Assembly (NCBI GenBank): GCA_046081705.1
Contig: JBJTWK010000038.1
Location: 1-12,541 of the forward strand
Source of the DNA: IMCC26256 sp046081705
GTDB taxonomy: Bacteria; Actinomycetota; Acidimicrobiia; IMCC26256
Reading direction: 5' to 3'
Length of the DNA stretch: 12,541 nucleotides
The position numbers were made by a program, and so were the translations under genes. Of this stretch, positions 1-6,358 are shown in pieces. The notes below the pieces were generated by a model. It was not told where the DNA came from. It saw only the letters and a program-made list of their open reading frames with translations, and did not search any database. Position 1 is the first letter of the stretch. Every line of letters begins with the position of its first letter.

Positions 1-765
1 GCGCCCGTCGGCACCCCGGTGCTGGGACGCGTCGACCATCGTGGGCACGGGCACGCCGTCGAGGTCGATGTAGGTGGCCCGGCCGCTCCAGTGCCCGTGC
101 TCGGCGAGGGCGGGGATCGCCTCCTCCTCGTAGATCCGCAGTGTGTCGGCGTCGAGGCGCATGACCACCGTCGCCTCGACCCCCCGGAAGTCGCGCACCG
201 ACGCCGGGATCCCCAGGCGCATGCGGGCCGTGGGGTTCGCGTACTCGATCTCGCCGCGGGTATCCAGGATGAAGGCGATGTCCTCGGAGGTGTTGACGAG
301 TGCGCGCAGGCGATCGGCGTCACCCTCCATGTACGTCCGGACGGAGACGTCCTCGAGGATCGACACGTACGACACGTCGCGCCCCGACCCGACCCGGTTG
401 ATCCAGTTGCGGATGTGGCGGATCTCGCCGTCGGGTCGCCAGATCCGGAACTGCCCGGACCACTCGCCGTGCTCGAGGAGCGCGGCGCGAGCCTCCTCGA
501 TGTTCGCCGCTTCGACGTCGTCGATCATCTGGAGCTCGTCGTCGCGTGTGCCGATGAGCTCGGCGGCGCTGCGGCCGCAGATCTCCTCCCAGCGCGCGTT
601 GACGTAGGTGATGATCCCGAACGCGTCGGTGTAGATGACGCCGAGCGGCGAGGATTCGACGATCGACCGCAGTCGCCGGATCTCCTCGACGTCAAGGGCC
701 GTCACGGCGTCGAGACCACGCTCCGCGGATGCGCGTCCACTCTCAGCGGTCGTCTCGGATTGCAT
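1..765 (-). CDS. PAS-domain sensory protein, 3' end outside window
   Basis: The reverse strand is open from an ATG at 765 to the window edge: 255 residues with no stop, so the C-terminus and any output domain are not visible. Two PAS/PAC modules are seen. The first is at about residues 31-143 (ESSPLGVIYTDAFGIITYVN, then RWEEICGRSAAELIG, then a PAC-like WSGQFRIWRPDGEIRH). The second is at about 151-255 (NTSEDIAFILDTRGEIEYAN, then HWSGRATYIDLDG). There is no membrane segment or signal peptide in the visible part, so it is probably cytoplasmic. PAS domains sense small ligands, redox or light and are usually joined to a GGDEF, kinase or regulator domain; which one applies here cannot be told. A good promoter lies 50-80 bases upstream. 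Codon use matches the neighbours. The PAS assignment is firm; the overall function is open. Confidence 0.9.
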   Translation of the reverse strand, partial: MQSETTAESGRASAERGLDAVTALDVEEIRRLRSIVESSPLGVIYTDAFGIITYVNARWEEICGRSAAELIGTRDDELQMIDDVEAANIEEARAALLEHGEWSGQFRIWRPDGEIRHIRNWINRVGSGRDVSYVSILEDVSVRTYMEGDADRLRALVNTSEDIAFILDTRGEIEYANPTARMRLGIPASVRDFRGVEATVVMRLDADTLRIYEEEAIPALAEHGHWSGRATYIDLDGVPVPTMVDASQHRGADGR

Positions 766-817
766 GCGGCCATCAGCCCCGATCGGTGGACCTCAGCCCT
801 GCCCCGGGCCTTGTCGC

Positions 818-846
818 AGCCTAAACCCGTTTACCCACTCGGACAA
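818..846 (-). promoter_or_regulatory. Predicted promoter of the PAS gene
   Basis: On the reverse strand a -35-like TTGTCC (846-841) and a -10-like TAGGCT (823-818) are separated by exactly 17 bases. A transcript would start near 811, leaving a leader of about 46 bases before the ATG at 765. This is a pattern match only. The hexamers fit an actinobacterial housekeeping sigma factor. The rest of the 766-887 gap shows nothing else I can name. Confidence 0.55.
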
Positions 847-887
847 GCACGCTGGGCGGCCGTCCGACCACGCCGGGTGCGCATGGG

Positions 888-1427
888 TCAGACGGCGGAC
901 CGGGCCCGGATGACCGTGGCCTTGCCGACCCCCCAGGCCAGCAGGAGCGGTCCGAGTTCGGGGTCGACCGTCCCGAGGTCGGACGGGGCGAGGGCGTAGA
1001 CGTCGTCCGGGTCGGCCCGGGTCGCGAACAGGTCGCGGGCGACGTGCGGCACGCCGAGCGCGGCCAGCACGGCCCCGGGCTCCCGGTGGGCGGACCGGAC
1101 GATCGACAGCGGTGTGGCCCGCTGCTCGGCCGGGTCGAGGGCGAGGAGGGCGTCCACCTCCCCCGCCACCCGGACCGTCGCTGCCGCAGCAGCCCGGGCG
1201 AGGTCGGCCCGGACCGCCCCGGTCGCGGCGGACGGACGCCAGGCCCCGAGCACCTCGGTCGCCCGCGCGCCGAGCCACGCGCCGAGGGCACCGGCGAGCC
1301 CGTCGACGAGGGGCCCACGCACCTCGGCGAGCAGGCGCAGCCCCCGCGCTGCGGCGGCCGCCGGATCGGACCCGGGGTCGGTCGCGGCCCGTCGGAGCCC
1401 CTCCGGCAGTTCGTGCTCGTCAGCCAT
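888..1427 (-). CDS. Conserved actinobacterial protein of unknown function, 179 aa
   Basis: A soluble, alanine-rich protein with no signal peptide or membrane helix. The N-terminal half (about residues 20-95) is a run of likely amphipathic helices. The C-terminal half holds the more distinctive sequence: TPLSIVRSAHREPGAVLAALGVP, then DPDDVYALAPSDLGTVDPEL, then LLLAWGVGKATVIRAR. From memory this resembles a family of uncharacterised proteins common in Acidimicrobiia and relatives with the same 'PLxIVR...GVP...DDVY.L.P.....DP.L...WG..KA' layout. No enzyme motif is seen. The ATG at 1427 is preferred over the upstream GTG at 1481 because the extra 18 residues look unlike the family and lie inside the opposite gene. 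Its start codon overlaps the start of the divergent gene at 1426. Confidence 0.78.
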   Translation of the reverse strand: MADEHELPEGLRRAATDPGSDPAAAAARGLRLLAEVRGPLVDGLAGALGAWLGARATEVLGAWRPSAATGAVRADLARAAAAATVRVAGEVDALLALDPAEQRATPLSIVRSAHREPGAVLAALGVPHVARDLFATRADPDDVYALAPSDLGTVDPELGPLLLAWGVGKATVIRARSAV

Positions 1428-1728
1428 GAGACCCCATGATGCCCTCGTGCGGATCCTCGTGACGGCGGTGTTCGAACGCATCGTCTACCACTGCGCCTGC
1501 ATCGACGACAACGACCCCGGCCGGCCCGTGCTCGAGGTCGACGCCATCCTGCGCGAGGGCGACGCCGACGGGCCCCTCCTGCTCCCGATGGCCGAGCTGA
1601 AGCGCATGCTCGGCTTCACCCGGGCCGAGCACCACATCGCCGAGTTCCGGGCCCAGGGCCGCACCGAGACGCGCGACGGGGTCGAGTACCTGTGCTTCCC
1701 CGTCTGGAAGGACCTCGGACGACCCTGA
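1426..1728 (+). CDS. Small hypothetical protein, 100 aa
   Basis: A short gene with almost only G or C in third codon positions throughout, which supports real coding on this strand. It has a hydrophobic start (VRILVTAVFERIVYHCACID), then an acidic stretch, then a helix-like segment (MAELKRMLGFTRAEHHIAEF) and a C-terminal VEYLCFPVWKDLGRP. I do not recognise a family and no catalytic motif is evident. The ATG at 1426 overlaps the ATG of the divergent gene; GTG codons at 1447, 1459 and 1468 are alternative starts and would remove the overlap. No strong Shine-Dalgarno decides between them. It converges on the NIL-domain gene across a repeat-containing gap. Confidence 0.6.
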   Translation: MRPHDALVRILVTAVFERIVYHCACIDDNDPGRPVLEVDAILREGDADGPLLLPMAELKRMLGFTRAEHHIAEFRAQGRTETRDGVEYLCFPVWKDLGRP

Positions 1729-1736
1729 CCCATATC

Positions 1737-1849
1737 GGTCGAGCGACGTCCACACCCGCGCACCCTCAACGCTCGAGGACGTCGCCCACACCACCCCGGG
1801 TCGAGCGACGTCCGCACCCGCGCGCCCTCAACTCTCGAGGACGTCGCCC
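1737..1849. repeat. 51-bp direct repeat, two copies, overlapping a gene 3' end
   Basis: Copy 1 is 1737-1787 and copy 2 is 1799-1849, offset by 62 bases, with 3 mismatches in 51. Copy 2 contains the last codons and stop of the reverse-strand NIL gene (stop at 1830-1828). Copy 1 is a duplicate of that 3' end, still reading D-V-L-E-R-stop on the reverse strand. Within each copy GCGACGTCC and GGACGTCGC form a 9-bp inverted repeat (1743-1751 with 1777-1785; 1805-1813 with 1839-1847). It lies between convergent genes, so it may act as a doubled transcription-stop hairpin, but there is no U-tract. Confidence 0.85.
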
Positions 1850-2073
1850 TCCATCCGATTCACCATGCAGCCGAGGTCCTCGAGGTAGGACACGGACGCG
1901 GCGATGGCGTCGGGTGCGCCGGTGATCTCGAGGATCGTCCAGCCCGAGTGGGCCTCCACGTTCGCCCGGCGGATGCTCGGGACGACGTCGTAGCGCTTGA
2001 TGATCTCGTAGACCATCGGGCGGTCGACGAGTTCCTCGGGGAACGACACGAAGAGGCGTTGGCTGGTGCTCAC
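1828..2073 (-). CDS. Free-standing NIL-domain protein, 81 aa
   Basis: The whole protein is one NIL domain, the ferredoxin-like small-molecule-binding domain best known from the C-terminus of the methionine importer ATPase MetN and from some ferredoxins. Features seen are the first strand LFVSFPEEL, a helix PMVYEIIKRYDVVPSIRRANVEA, the strand GWTILEITGAP, and a last helix-strand DAIAASVSYLEDLGCMVNRME. No ATPase or iron-sulfur domain is attached. It starts at GTG 2073, 43 bases after the chdC stop on the same strand, so it is likely the last gene of the lipoprotein-chdC operon. Its ligand is unknown; methionine binding would be a guess from MetN. The final codons sit inside a direct repeat. Confidence 0.85.
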   Translation of the reverse strand: MSTSQRLFVSFPEELVDRPMVYEIIKRYDVVPSIRRANVEAHSGWTILEITGAPDAIAASVSYLEDLGCMVNRMEGDVLES

Positions 2074-2116
2074 GGTTCGCAGGCTAGCGAGCCCGCACCG
2101 GGCGCGCCGAGGCCGC

Positions 2117-2896
2117 TCAGGCGATGCCCACCGACGCGAGTGCGTCGGCCGGTGCCTGCACGAGGCCCGTCACGAACGGACCGAACTCGGCGTAGCGGAC
2201 CGAGACCTCGTCGAACCGCATCTCGTGGACGATCGCCTTGAGCTGGAGCGGATCGTCGGCGAACAGCGTCACGCCCCACTCCCAGTCGTCGAGTCCGGTG
2301 GACCCGGTGATGAGTTGGACGACCCGACCGGCGTAGGTCCGCCCGACCTTCGCATGCCCGAGCATGAGCGCCTTGCGGGTGTCGAAGTCGAGCGCGTACC
2401 AGTTGTCGTCACCGAGCCGGCGCTTGGACATCGGGTAGAAGCAGATCGCAGCCTTCTCGGGCAGCCTCGGGTGCATGCGCTGCTCGCGGTAGTGGGCCAT
2501 GCGCTCCGACCACACGGTGAGCCGGTCCGCGATCTCCGCGGCGTCGGTCAGCCCCTCCTCGTCGGCGAGTCGACGGCGCTCGTCGTCCTCGGTGGAGGTG
2601 TACTCGGAACCCTCGGTGAGGGACACGTACGACCACCCGAGACGCACGGCGCCGGTCGCGAGGAGATCGTGCTGGAATCGCTGGAGCCGGGCGAGGTCCG
2701 GGCCGACCGCCATGACCCCGAGGTCGGCCTTGTGGCCCAGGACCGGGAACCAACGGGCCTGGTGCCCGTCGGCGACGAGGCCGTCGTGCGCCCGCAGCAC
2801 GGCGTCGCGCGCCGCCGGCGCGTCGGCGTCTCGGACGACGTGCAGGAACAGGTGCAGGACGCCCCAGCCCTCGGACGGGATCACCGGTGTGGTCAC
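2117..2896 (-). CDS. chdC: Coproheme decarboxylase (ChdC/HemQ), chlorite dismutase family
   Basis: Converts iron-coproporphyrin III to haem b with peroxide in the coproporphyrin-dependent haem pathway of actinobacteria and firmicutes; cytoplasmic. The 259-aa length is typical. Key residues fit the Firmicutes enzymes with unchanged spacing: R140 (R133 of the Listeria/Geobacillus enzymes), catalytic Y154 in YPMSKRR (Y147), proximal haem ligand H181 in GHAKVGRTYAG (H174), and distal Q194 (Q187). The C-terminal signature GLDDWEWGVTLFADDP and MRFDEVSVRYAEFGPF is intact. The distal glutamine in place of arginine argues against a true chlorite dismutase. The start is GTG 2896, 25 bases after the lipoprotein stop; no clear ribosome site. 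No other haem genes lie in the window. The iron permease and DtxR regulator nearby fit an iron-use neighbourhood. Confidence 0.95.
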   Translation of the reverse strand: MTTPVIPSEGWGVLHLFLHVVRDADAPAARDAVLRAHDGLVADGHQARWFPVLGHKADLGVMAVGPDLARLQRFQHDLLATGAVRLGWSYVSLTEGSEYTSTEDDERRRLADEEGLTDAAEIADRLTVWSERMAHYREQRMHPRLPEKAAICFYPMSKRRLGDDNWYALDFDTRKALMLGHAKVGRTYAGRVVQLITGSTGLDDWEWGVTLFADDPLQLKAIVHEMRFDEVSVRYAEFGPFVTGLVQAPADALASVGIA

Positions 2897-2921
2897 GGAC
2901 CCGAGGCTAGGCCGAGCGCGC

Positions 2922-3740
2922 TCAGGCGTTCGCAGCCGGACCGGTGCCGACGCCGCCGCCGAGGAGCCCCCCGAGCGACGTCAGGTCCTCGGCCGGCGGG
3001 GCGGTGATCCTGATGTCCGCGCCGTAGTCGAACAGGTCGAGCCGCACCGACGCGTCGACGCCGGCCGTCGAGAACTGCGCCACGAAGCGCACCGGGCGGT
3101 CCCGCCCGTCGACCCAGACGTCGACCGGGATCCGCGCGTCCACCGACCCGAGGGTCCGTCGCAGCGCCTCCCGGCGGGTCTCCGGCGCACGATCGATCGC
3201 GTCGGCGAGGCTGACCGTGCCGCGGAGGTGCGTGGCCTCGACCCCGCGGATCGTGTCGGTCCCGACCCGCTCGACCGCGGTCACCCCGCGCAGTGCGTCG
3301 AGGAGGCCGGTCGGATCCATGGGCGCGCCGCCGACGGCGTCGAGCGGGATCTCGGCCCACTCCCCGCCGAGCACCGAGCCCGCCAGATCGCCGAGGTCGA
3401 TGTAGAGCCGCCCGTCGACGATCCGGGCATCGAACGACGCGTCGCCGAGACCCTGGAGACCGAGTCCGGCGAGCGAGATCGAGAACCGGGTCGCGTCGCG
3501 CTCGAAGTCGATCGCACCGTCGAGCGGGATCGTCAGGTCACGGCCACCGATCCGGACCGACACCTCACCGTCCATCCGGACGCCACCCTCGGACCGGGCG
3601 TCCTCGTACCCGGACGCAATGGCCCGGGCCTCCGTGAGGTCGCCGGCGCGGACCGTGCCCGAGGACGCGTCGCCGCACGCGACGAGTGCGCCCGCCACCG
3701 CGACGGCGGCGATCGCACTCGTGATCCTGGTTGCCCGCAT
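2922..3740 (-). CDS. Secreted lipoprotein, LppX/LprG-like
   Basis: A 272-aa protein with a lipoprotein signal peptide: basic MRATR, hydrophobic core, and lipobox LVAC with the modified cysteine at residue 22. The mature part is mostly beta-strand-like and has a pattern seen in actinobacterial LppX/LprA/F/G-type proteins: a DGEVSVRIGG segment, VDGRLYIDLGDL, an 'ERVGTDTIRGVEATHLRGTV' segment, and VDVWVDGRDRPVRFVAQFS. Such proteins bind or shuttle lipids at the cell envelope; that role here is inference. The start is ATG 3740, preceded by GAGGAGG seven bases upstream; an ATG at 3770 lacks such a site and would put ten residues before the signal. It is first in a likely operon with chdC and the NIL gene. 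The C-terminus is glycine-rich. Confidence 0.85.
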   Translation of the reverse strand: MRATRITSAIAAVAVAGALVACGDASSGTVRAGDLTEARAIASGYEDARSEGGVRMDGEVSVRIGGRDLTIPLDGAIDFERDATRFSISLAGLGLQGLGDASFDARIVDGRLYIDLGDLAGSVLGGEWAEIPLDAVGGAPMDPTGLLDALRGVTAVERVGTDTIRGVEATHLRGTVSLADAIDRAPETRREALRRTLGSVDARIPVDVWVDGRDRPVRFVAQFSTAGVDASVRLDLFDYGADIRITAPPAEDLTSLGGLLGGGVGTGPAANA

Positions 3741-3747
3741 CGACGGT

Positions 3748-3754
3748 CCTCCTC
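3748..3754 (-). promoter_or_regulatory. Ribosome binding site that fixes the lipoprotein start
   Basis: GAGGAGG on the reverse strand ends seven bases before the ATG at 3740. It lies inside the longer alternative frame beginning at 3770, so the downstream start is chosen. Confidence 0.85.
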
Positions 3755-3826
3755 GCTGGGCGGTGCTCATGCAGGTTAGGACCGATGACGCCCCGGGCGC
3801 CGTCGGGCCCGAGGGCTCCGAACGCG

Positions 3827-3856
3827 GATCGGGCGCCCCCGAGGGGGCGCCCGATC
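3827..3856 (-). terminator. Strong hairpin after groEL
   Basis: A perfect 14-bp inverted repeat: GATCGGGCGCCCCC at 3827-3840 pairs with 3843-3856, leaving GA at the turn (realistically the innermost pairs open). It begins 24 bases after the groEL stop. No U-tract follows on the reverse strand, as is common for actinobacterial terminators. It would separate groEL from the lipoprotein operon on the same strand. The rest of the 3741-3879 gap is GC-rich leader for the lipoprotein gene. Confidence 0.75.
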
Positions 3857-3879
3857 GACGTACCAGTGACGAGGGGGGA

Positions 3880-5517
3880 CTAGAAGTCGCCCATCCCGTC
3901 CATGCCCGGCATCCCGCCGCCCGGCATGGCCGCAGCCGGCTCGGGCTTCTCGGCGACGACGGCCTCGGTGGTGAGGAACAGGGCCGCGATCGAGGCCGCG
4001 TTCTGCAGCGCCGAGCGGGTCACCTTCGCGGCGTCGATGACGCCGGCCTTCACGAGGTCCTCGTACTCGCCGGTGCCGGCGTTGAGGCCGTGGCTGCCCT
4101 TGAGGCTGCGCACCTTCTCGACGATGACGCCACCCTCGAGACCGGCATTGAGCGCGATCTGCTTGAGGGGCTCCTCGAGCGCCCGGGCCACGGTGCGCGC
4201 ACCGGTGGCCTCGTCGCCCTCGAGCGTCGTCGCGAGCTCGAGCACCTTGGCCTGCGCCCGGAGGAGCGCCACGCCACCACCGGGAACCACACCCTCCTCG
4301 ACCGCGGCCTTCGTGGTCTGGACGGCGTCCTCGATGCGGTGCTTCTTCTCCTTGAGCTCGACCTCGGTGGCCGCGCCGACCTTGATGATCGCGACACCAC
4401 CGCTGAGCTTGGCGAGCCGCTCCTGGAGCTTCTCGCGGTCGTAGTCGGAGTCGGTGTTCTCGATCTCACCGCGGATCTGCGCGATGCGACCGGCGACGTC
4501 CTGCTTCGAACCGGCACCCTCGACGATCGTCGTCTCGTCCTTGGTCACGACGACCTTGCGGGCCCGACCGAGCATCTCGAGCCCGATGTTCTCGAGCTTG
4601 AGGCCGACCTCCTCCGAGATGACCTGACCGCCGGTGAGGATGGCCATGTCCTGGAGCATCGCCTTGCGGCGCTCGCCGAAGCCCGGAGCCTTGATGGCCA
4701 CCGACTTGAACGTGCCGCGGATCTTGTTGACGACGAGCGTGGCGAGCGCCTCGCCCTCGACGTCCTCGGCGAGGACCACGAGCGGGCGACCCGACTGCAT
4801 GACCTTCTCGAGGACGGGCAGGAGGTCCTTGACGGCCGAGATCTTCGAGGAGACGAAGAGCACGTACGGGTCGTCGAGGACGCCCTCCATGCGCTCGGGG
4901 TCGGTCACGAAGTACGGGGAGATGTAGCCCTTGTCGAAGCGCATGCCCTCGACGAGGTCGAGCTCCATGCCGAAGGTCTGGGACTCCTCGACCGTGATGA
5001 CACCGTCGGTGCCGACCTTGTCGAGCGCCTCGGCGATCATCGAGCCGATCTCCTTATCGGCCGCCGAGATGGCGGCGACGTTGGCGATCTGGGCCGGGTC
5101 GGTCTTGACGCTCTTCGACGACGCCTTGATCGAGTCGACGGCGGCGACGACGGCGGCCTGGATGCCCTTCTTCAGGGTCATCGGGTTCGCGCCGGCGGCC
5201 ACGTTGCGCAGGCCCTCACGGACCATCGCCCACGCGAGCACGGTGGCGGTGGTGGTGCCGTCACCTGCGACGTCGTCGGTCTTCTTGGCGACCTCCTTGA
5301 CGAGCTCCGCACCGATCTTCTCGTACGGGTCCTCGAGGTCGATCTCCTTGGCGATGGACACACCGTCGTTCGTGATCGTGGGGGCGCCCCACTTCTTCTC
5401 GAGCACGACGTTGCGGCCCTTCGGGCCGAGGGTGACGCGGACGGCGTCGGCGAGCTTGTTCATTCCCGCCTCGAGACCGCGGCGTGCGGCCTCGTCGTAG
5501 GCGATCTGCTTGGCCAT
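3880..5517 (-). CDS. groEL: Chaperonin GroEL (Hsp60)
   Basis: A full-length 545-aa 60-kDa chaperonin that folds proteins in the cytoplasm by ATP-driven cycles with GroES. Seen are the N-terminal AKQIAYDEAARRGLEAGMNKLADAV, the nucleotide-site VTLGPKGRNVVL and NDGVSIAKEI, GDGTTTATVLA at residues 85-95, the apical-domain PYFVTDPERMEGVL, and the equatorial IEDAVQTTKAAVEEGVVPGGGVALL. The C-terminus is a Gly/Met tail (PGGGMPGMDGMGDF), the type found on the essential general GroEL (often called GroEL2 in actinobacteria), rather than the histidine-rich tail of GroEL1. There is no groES beside it; the upstream neighbour is the divergent dtxR-type gene. The ATG at 5517 follows AGGGAG by seven bases. 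A CIRCE operator and matching promoter lie upstream and a hairpin follows the stop. Confidence 0.98.
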   Translation of the reverse strand: MAKQIAYDEAARRGLEAGMNKLADAVRVTLGPKGRNVVLEKKWGAPTITNDGVSIAKEIDLEDPYEKIGAELVKEVAKKTDDVAGDGTTTATVLAWAMVREGLRNVAAGANPMTLKKGIQAAVVAAVDSIKASSKSVKTDPAQIANVAAISAADKEIGSMIAEALDKVGTDGVITVEESQTFGMELDLVEGMRFDKGYISPYFVTDPERMEGVLDDPYVLFVSSKISAVKDLLPVLEKVMQSGRPLVVLAEDVEGEALATLVVNKIRGTFKSVAIKAPGFGERRKAMLQDMAILTGGQVISEEVGLKLENIGLEMLGRARKVVVTKDETTIVEGAGSKQDVAGRIAQIRGEIENTDSDYDREKLQERLAKLSGGVAIIKVGAATEVELKEKKHRIEDAVQTTKAAVEEGVVPGGGVALLRAQAKVLELATTLEGDEATGARTVARALEEPLKQIALNAGLEGGVIVEKVRSLKGSHGLNAGTGEYEDLVKAGVIDAAKVTRSALQNAASIAALFLTTEAVVAEKPEPAAAMPGGGMPGMDGMGDF

Positions 5518-5557
5518 GGCTGTACTCCCTGGGGGGTGGTGTCAGGGTCGACGTGGG

Positions 5558-5584
5558 TTAGCACTCGGGGGTCCCGAGTGCCAG
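5558..5584. promoter_or_regulatory. CIRCE operator (HrcA site) of groEL
   Basis: TTAGCACTC at 5558-5566, nine bases, then GAGTGCCAG at 5576-5584. The left arm matches the CIRCE consensus exactly and the right arm matches 7 of 9 (consensus GAGTGCTAA), with the canonical 9-base spacer. It lies across the predicted transcript start of groEL, which is where HrcA blocks transcription until heat shock. A further half-site-like GAGTGCAAA occurs at 5608-5616, overlapping the -35 box. hrcA is not in the window. Confidence 0.93.
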
Positions 5585-5595
5585 ACAGTCTGGCA
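5579..5595. promoter_or_regulatory. 17-bp perfect palindrome beside CIRCE
   Basis: TGCCAGACAGTCTGGCA has perfect 8-bp arms around one base. It overlaps the right CIRCE arm and covers the predicted groEL -10 box, so a dimeric regulator bound here would also affect groEL. No known consensus is assigned. Confidence 0.55.
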
Positions 5596-5615
5596 GTCGC
5601 CCCCTCCGAGTGCAA
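5587..5615 (-). promoter_or_regulatory. Predicted groEL promoter
   Basis: On the reverse strand TTGCAC (5615-5610), 17 bases, then CAGACT (5592-5587). The implied transcript start near 5580 falls at the edge of CIRCE, the usual arrangement for HrcA repression. The -10 is weak against consensus (3 of 6), so the spacing and position carry the call. Confidence 0.5.
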
Positions 5616-5626
5616 ATCACTGCGGC

Positions 5627-5667
5627 CGACCCCTTCGGTCACCGGGAACCGTCGGCCGAAGGGGTCG
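5627..5667. repeat. Inverted repeat between the groEL and dtxR-type promoters
   Basis: CGACCCCTTCGG at 5627-5638 and CCGAAGGGGTCG at 5656-5667 are perfect 12-bp arms separated by 17 bases. It lies between the groEL -35 region and the -10 of the divergent regulator gene. It does not resemble an iron box. It could be an operator with two half-sites about 2.8 helical turns apart, or a cruciform or hairpin that insulates the two promoters. Confidence 0.6.
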
Positions 5668-5680
5668 TCGATCGGGTCGG

Positions 5681-5686
5681 TATGGT
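5681..5686 (+). promoter_or_regulatory. -10 box close to the dtxR-type start, possibly leaderless
   Basis: TATGGT ends nine bases before the ATG at 5696, so a transcript would begin within a few bases of the start codon. No convincing -35 is seen at 16-18 bases upstream. Leaderless messages are common in actinobacteria. The intervening GTGAGAGCGCC holds only a weak Shine-Dalgarno. Confidence 0.4.
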
Positions 5687-5695
5687 GAGAGCGCC

Positions 5696-6355
5696 ATGGC
5701 TGAGCTCCACGACACCACCGAGGAGTACCTCGAGACGATCCTCGAACTCGAGGAGGAGGGCGTCCTGCCCATCCGGGCCCGGCTCGTGGAGCGTCTGGGC
5801 GTCTCGGCGCCGAGCGTGTCCGAGACCGTGAACCGCCTCGTCGACGCCGGGTACACCGAGTTGCTCGACGACCGCTCCCTGCGCCTCACCCCGAAGGGCC
5901 GTGAGCTCGCCACCACGGTCGTGCGCCGGCACCGGCTCGCCGAGCGGCTGCTCGTGGACGTCATCGGACTCGAGTGGGAGAAGGTGCACAAGGAGGCGGC
6001 GCGCTGGGAGCACGCCATCTCCGCCGACGTCGAGGAGAAGCTCGTCGTCCTGCTCGGCGACCCGGCGACCTGCCCGCACGGCAACCCGATCCCGGGCAGT
6101 GCGCGCAGCGCACCCGCCGGCGAGACGACCCCGCTCTCGATCGCCGCCAGCGGCACGGTCGACGTCGTGCGGATCGGCGAGCGCATCGAGGTCGACGACG
6201 CGGCGCTCACCCTCCTCGCCTCTGCGGCGCTCGTCCCCGGGAGCCAGGTCGAGGTGATCGGGTCGACGCCGGACGCCGTGCGGGTGCGCACGGACTCCGG
6301 TGAGCACGAGGTGCCGACGGCGATCGCCGCCCTCACCTACGTCCGGGCTCGCTGA
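5696..6355 (+). CDS. DtxR/IdeR-family metal-dependent repressor
   Basis: A 219-aa regulator that aligns without gaps to DtxR/IdeR from residue 1. The order is a winged helix-turn-helix (about 1-70; RLGVSAPSVSETVNRLVDAG is the recognition region), a dimerisation and metal domain (71-135, ending HGNPIPGS), and a C-terminal SH3/FeoA-like domain (about 145-219). Metal ligands H79, E83, H98, E105 and H106 are present. At the regulatory site, however, DtxR M10 is E10 and DtxR C102 is A102; E10 and E13 instead match the carboxylate positions D8 and E11 of MntR. The third-domain ligands E170/Q173 appear as D and A. The metal it senses (iron or manganese) is therefore uncertain, so no gene symbol is given. 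It converges with the iron permease across a 3-base gap, and that permease has a DtxR-type box. Confidence 0.93.
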   Translation: MAELHDTTEEYLETILELEEEGVLPIRARLVERLGVSAPSVSETVNRLVDAGYTELLDDRSLRLTPKGRELATTVVRRHRLAERLLVDVIGLEWEKVHKEAARWEHAISADVEEKLVVLLGDPATCPHGNPIPGSARSAPAGETTPLSIAASGTVDVVRIGERIEVDDAALTLLASAALVPGSQVEVIGSTPDAVRVRTDSGEHEVPTAIAALTYVRAR

Positions 6356-6358
6356 CCG

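Noticed and set aside
19..999. A 326-codon forward frame over the PAS gene
   Set aside because: The reverse strand has clear PAS/PAC motifs from ATG 765 to the edge; the forward frame has low-complexity sequence and no recognisable family.
1420..1794. A 124-codon reverse frame opposite the small gene at 1426
   Set aside because: The forward frame has near-total G/C in third positions; the reverse frame looks like its antisense and crosses the 51-bp repeat.
1737..1849. Possible CRISPR or insertion-sequence ends
   Set aside because: Only two copies with an 11-base spacer, no terminal inverted repeats around a transposase and no cas genes; the same applies to 7312-7447.
2117..2896. True chlorite dismutase
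   Set aside because: Q194 stands at the distal position where chlorite dismutases have arginine, and the decarboxylase tyrosine (Y154) is present.
3619..5688. A 689-codon open frame on the forward strand across groEL
   Set aside because: It is antisense to a textbook GroEL with CIRCE and ribosome site; its composition (Leu/Asp/Glu/Arg runs) is what high-GC codon bias produces on the opposite strand.
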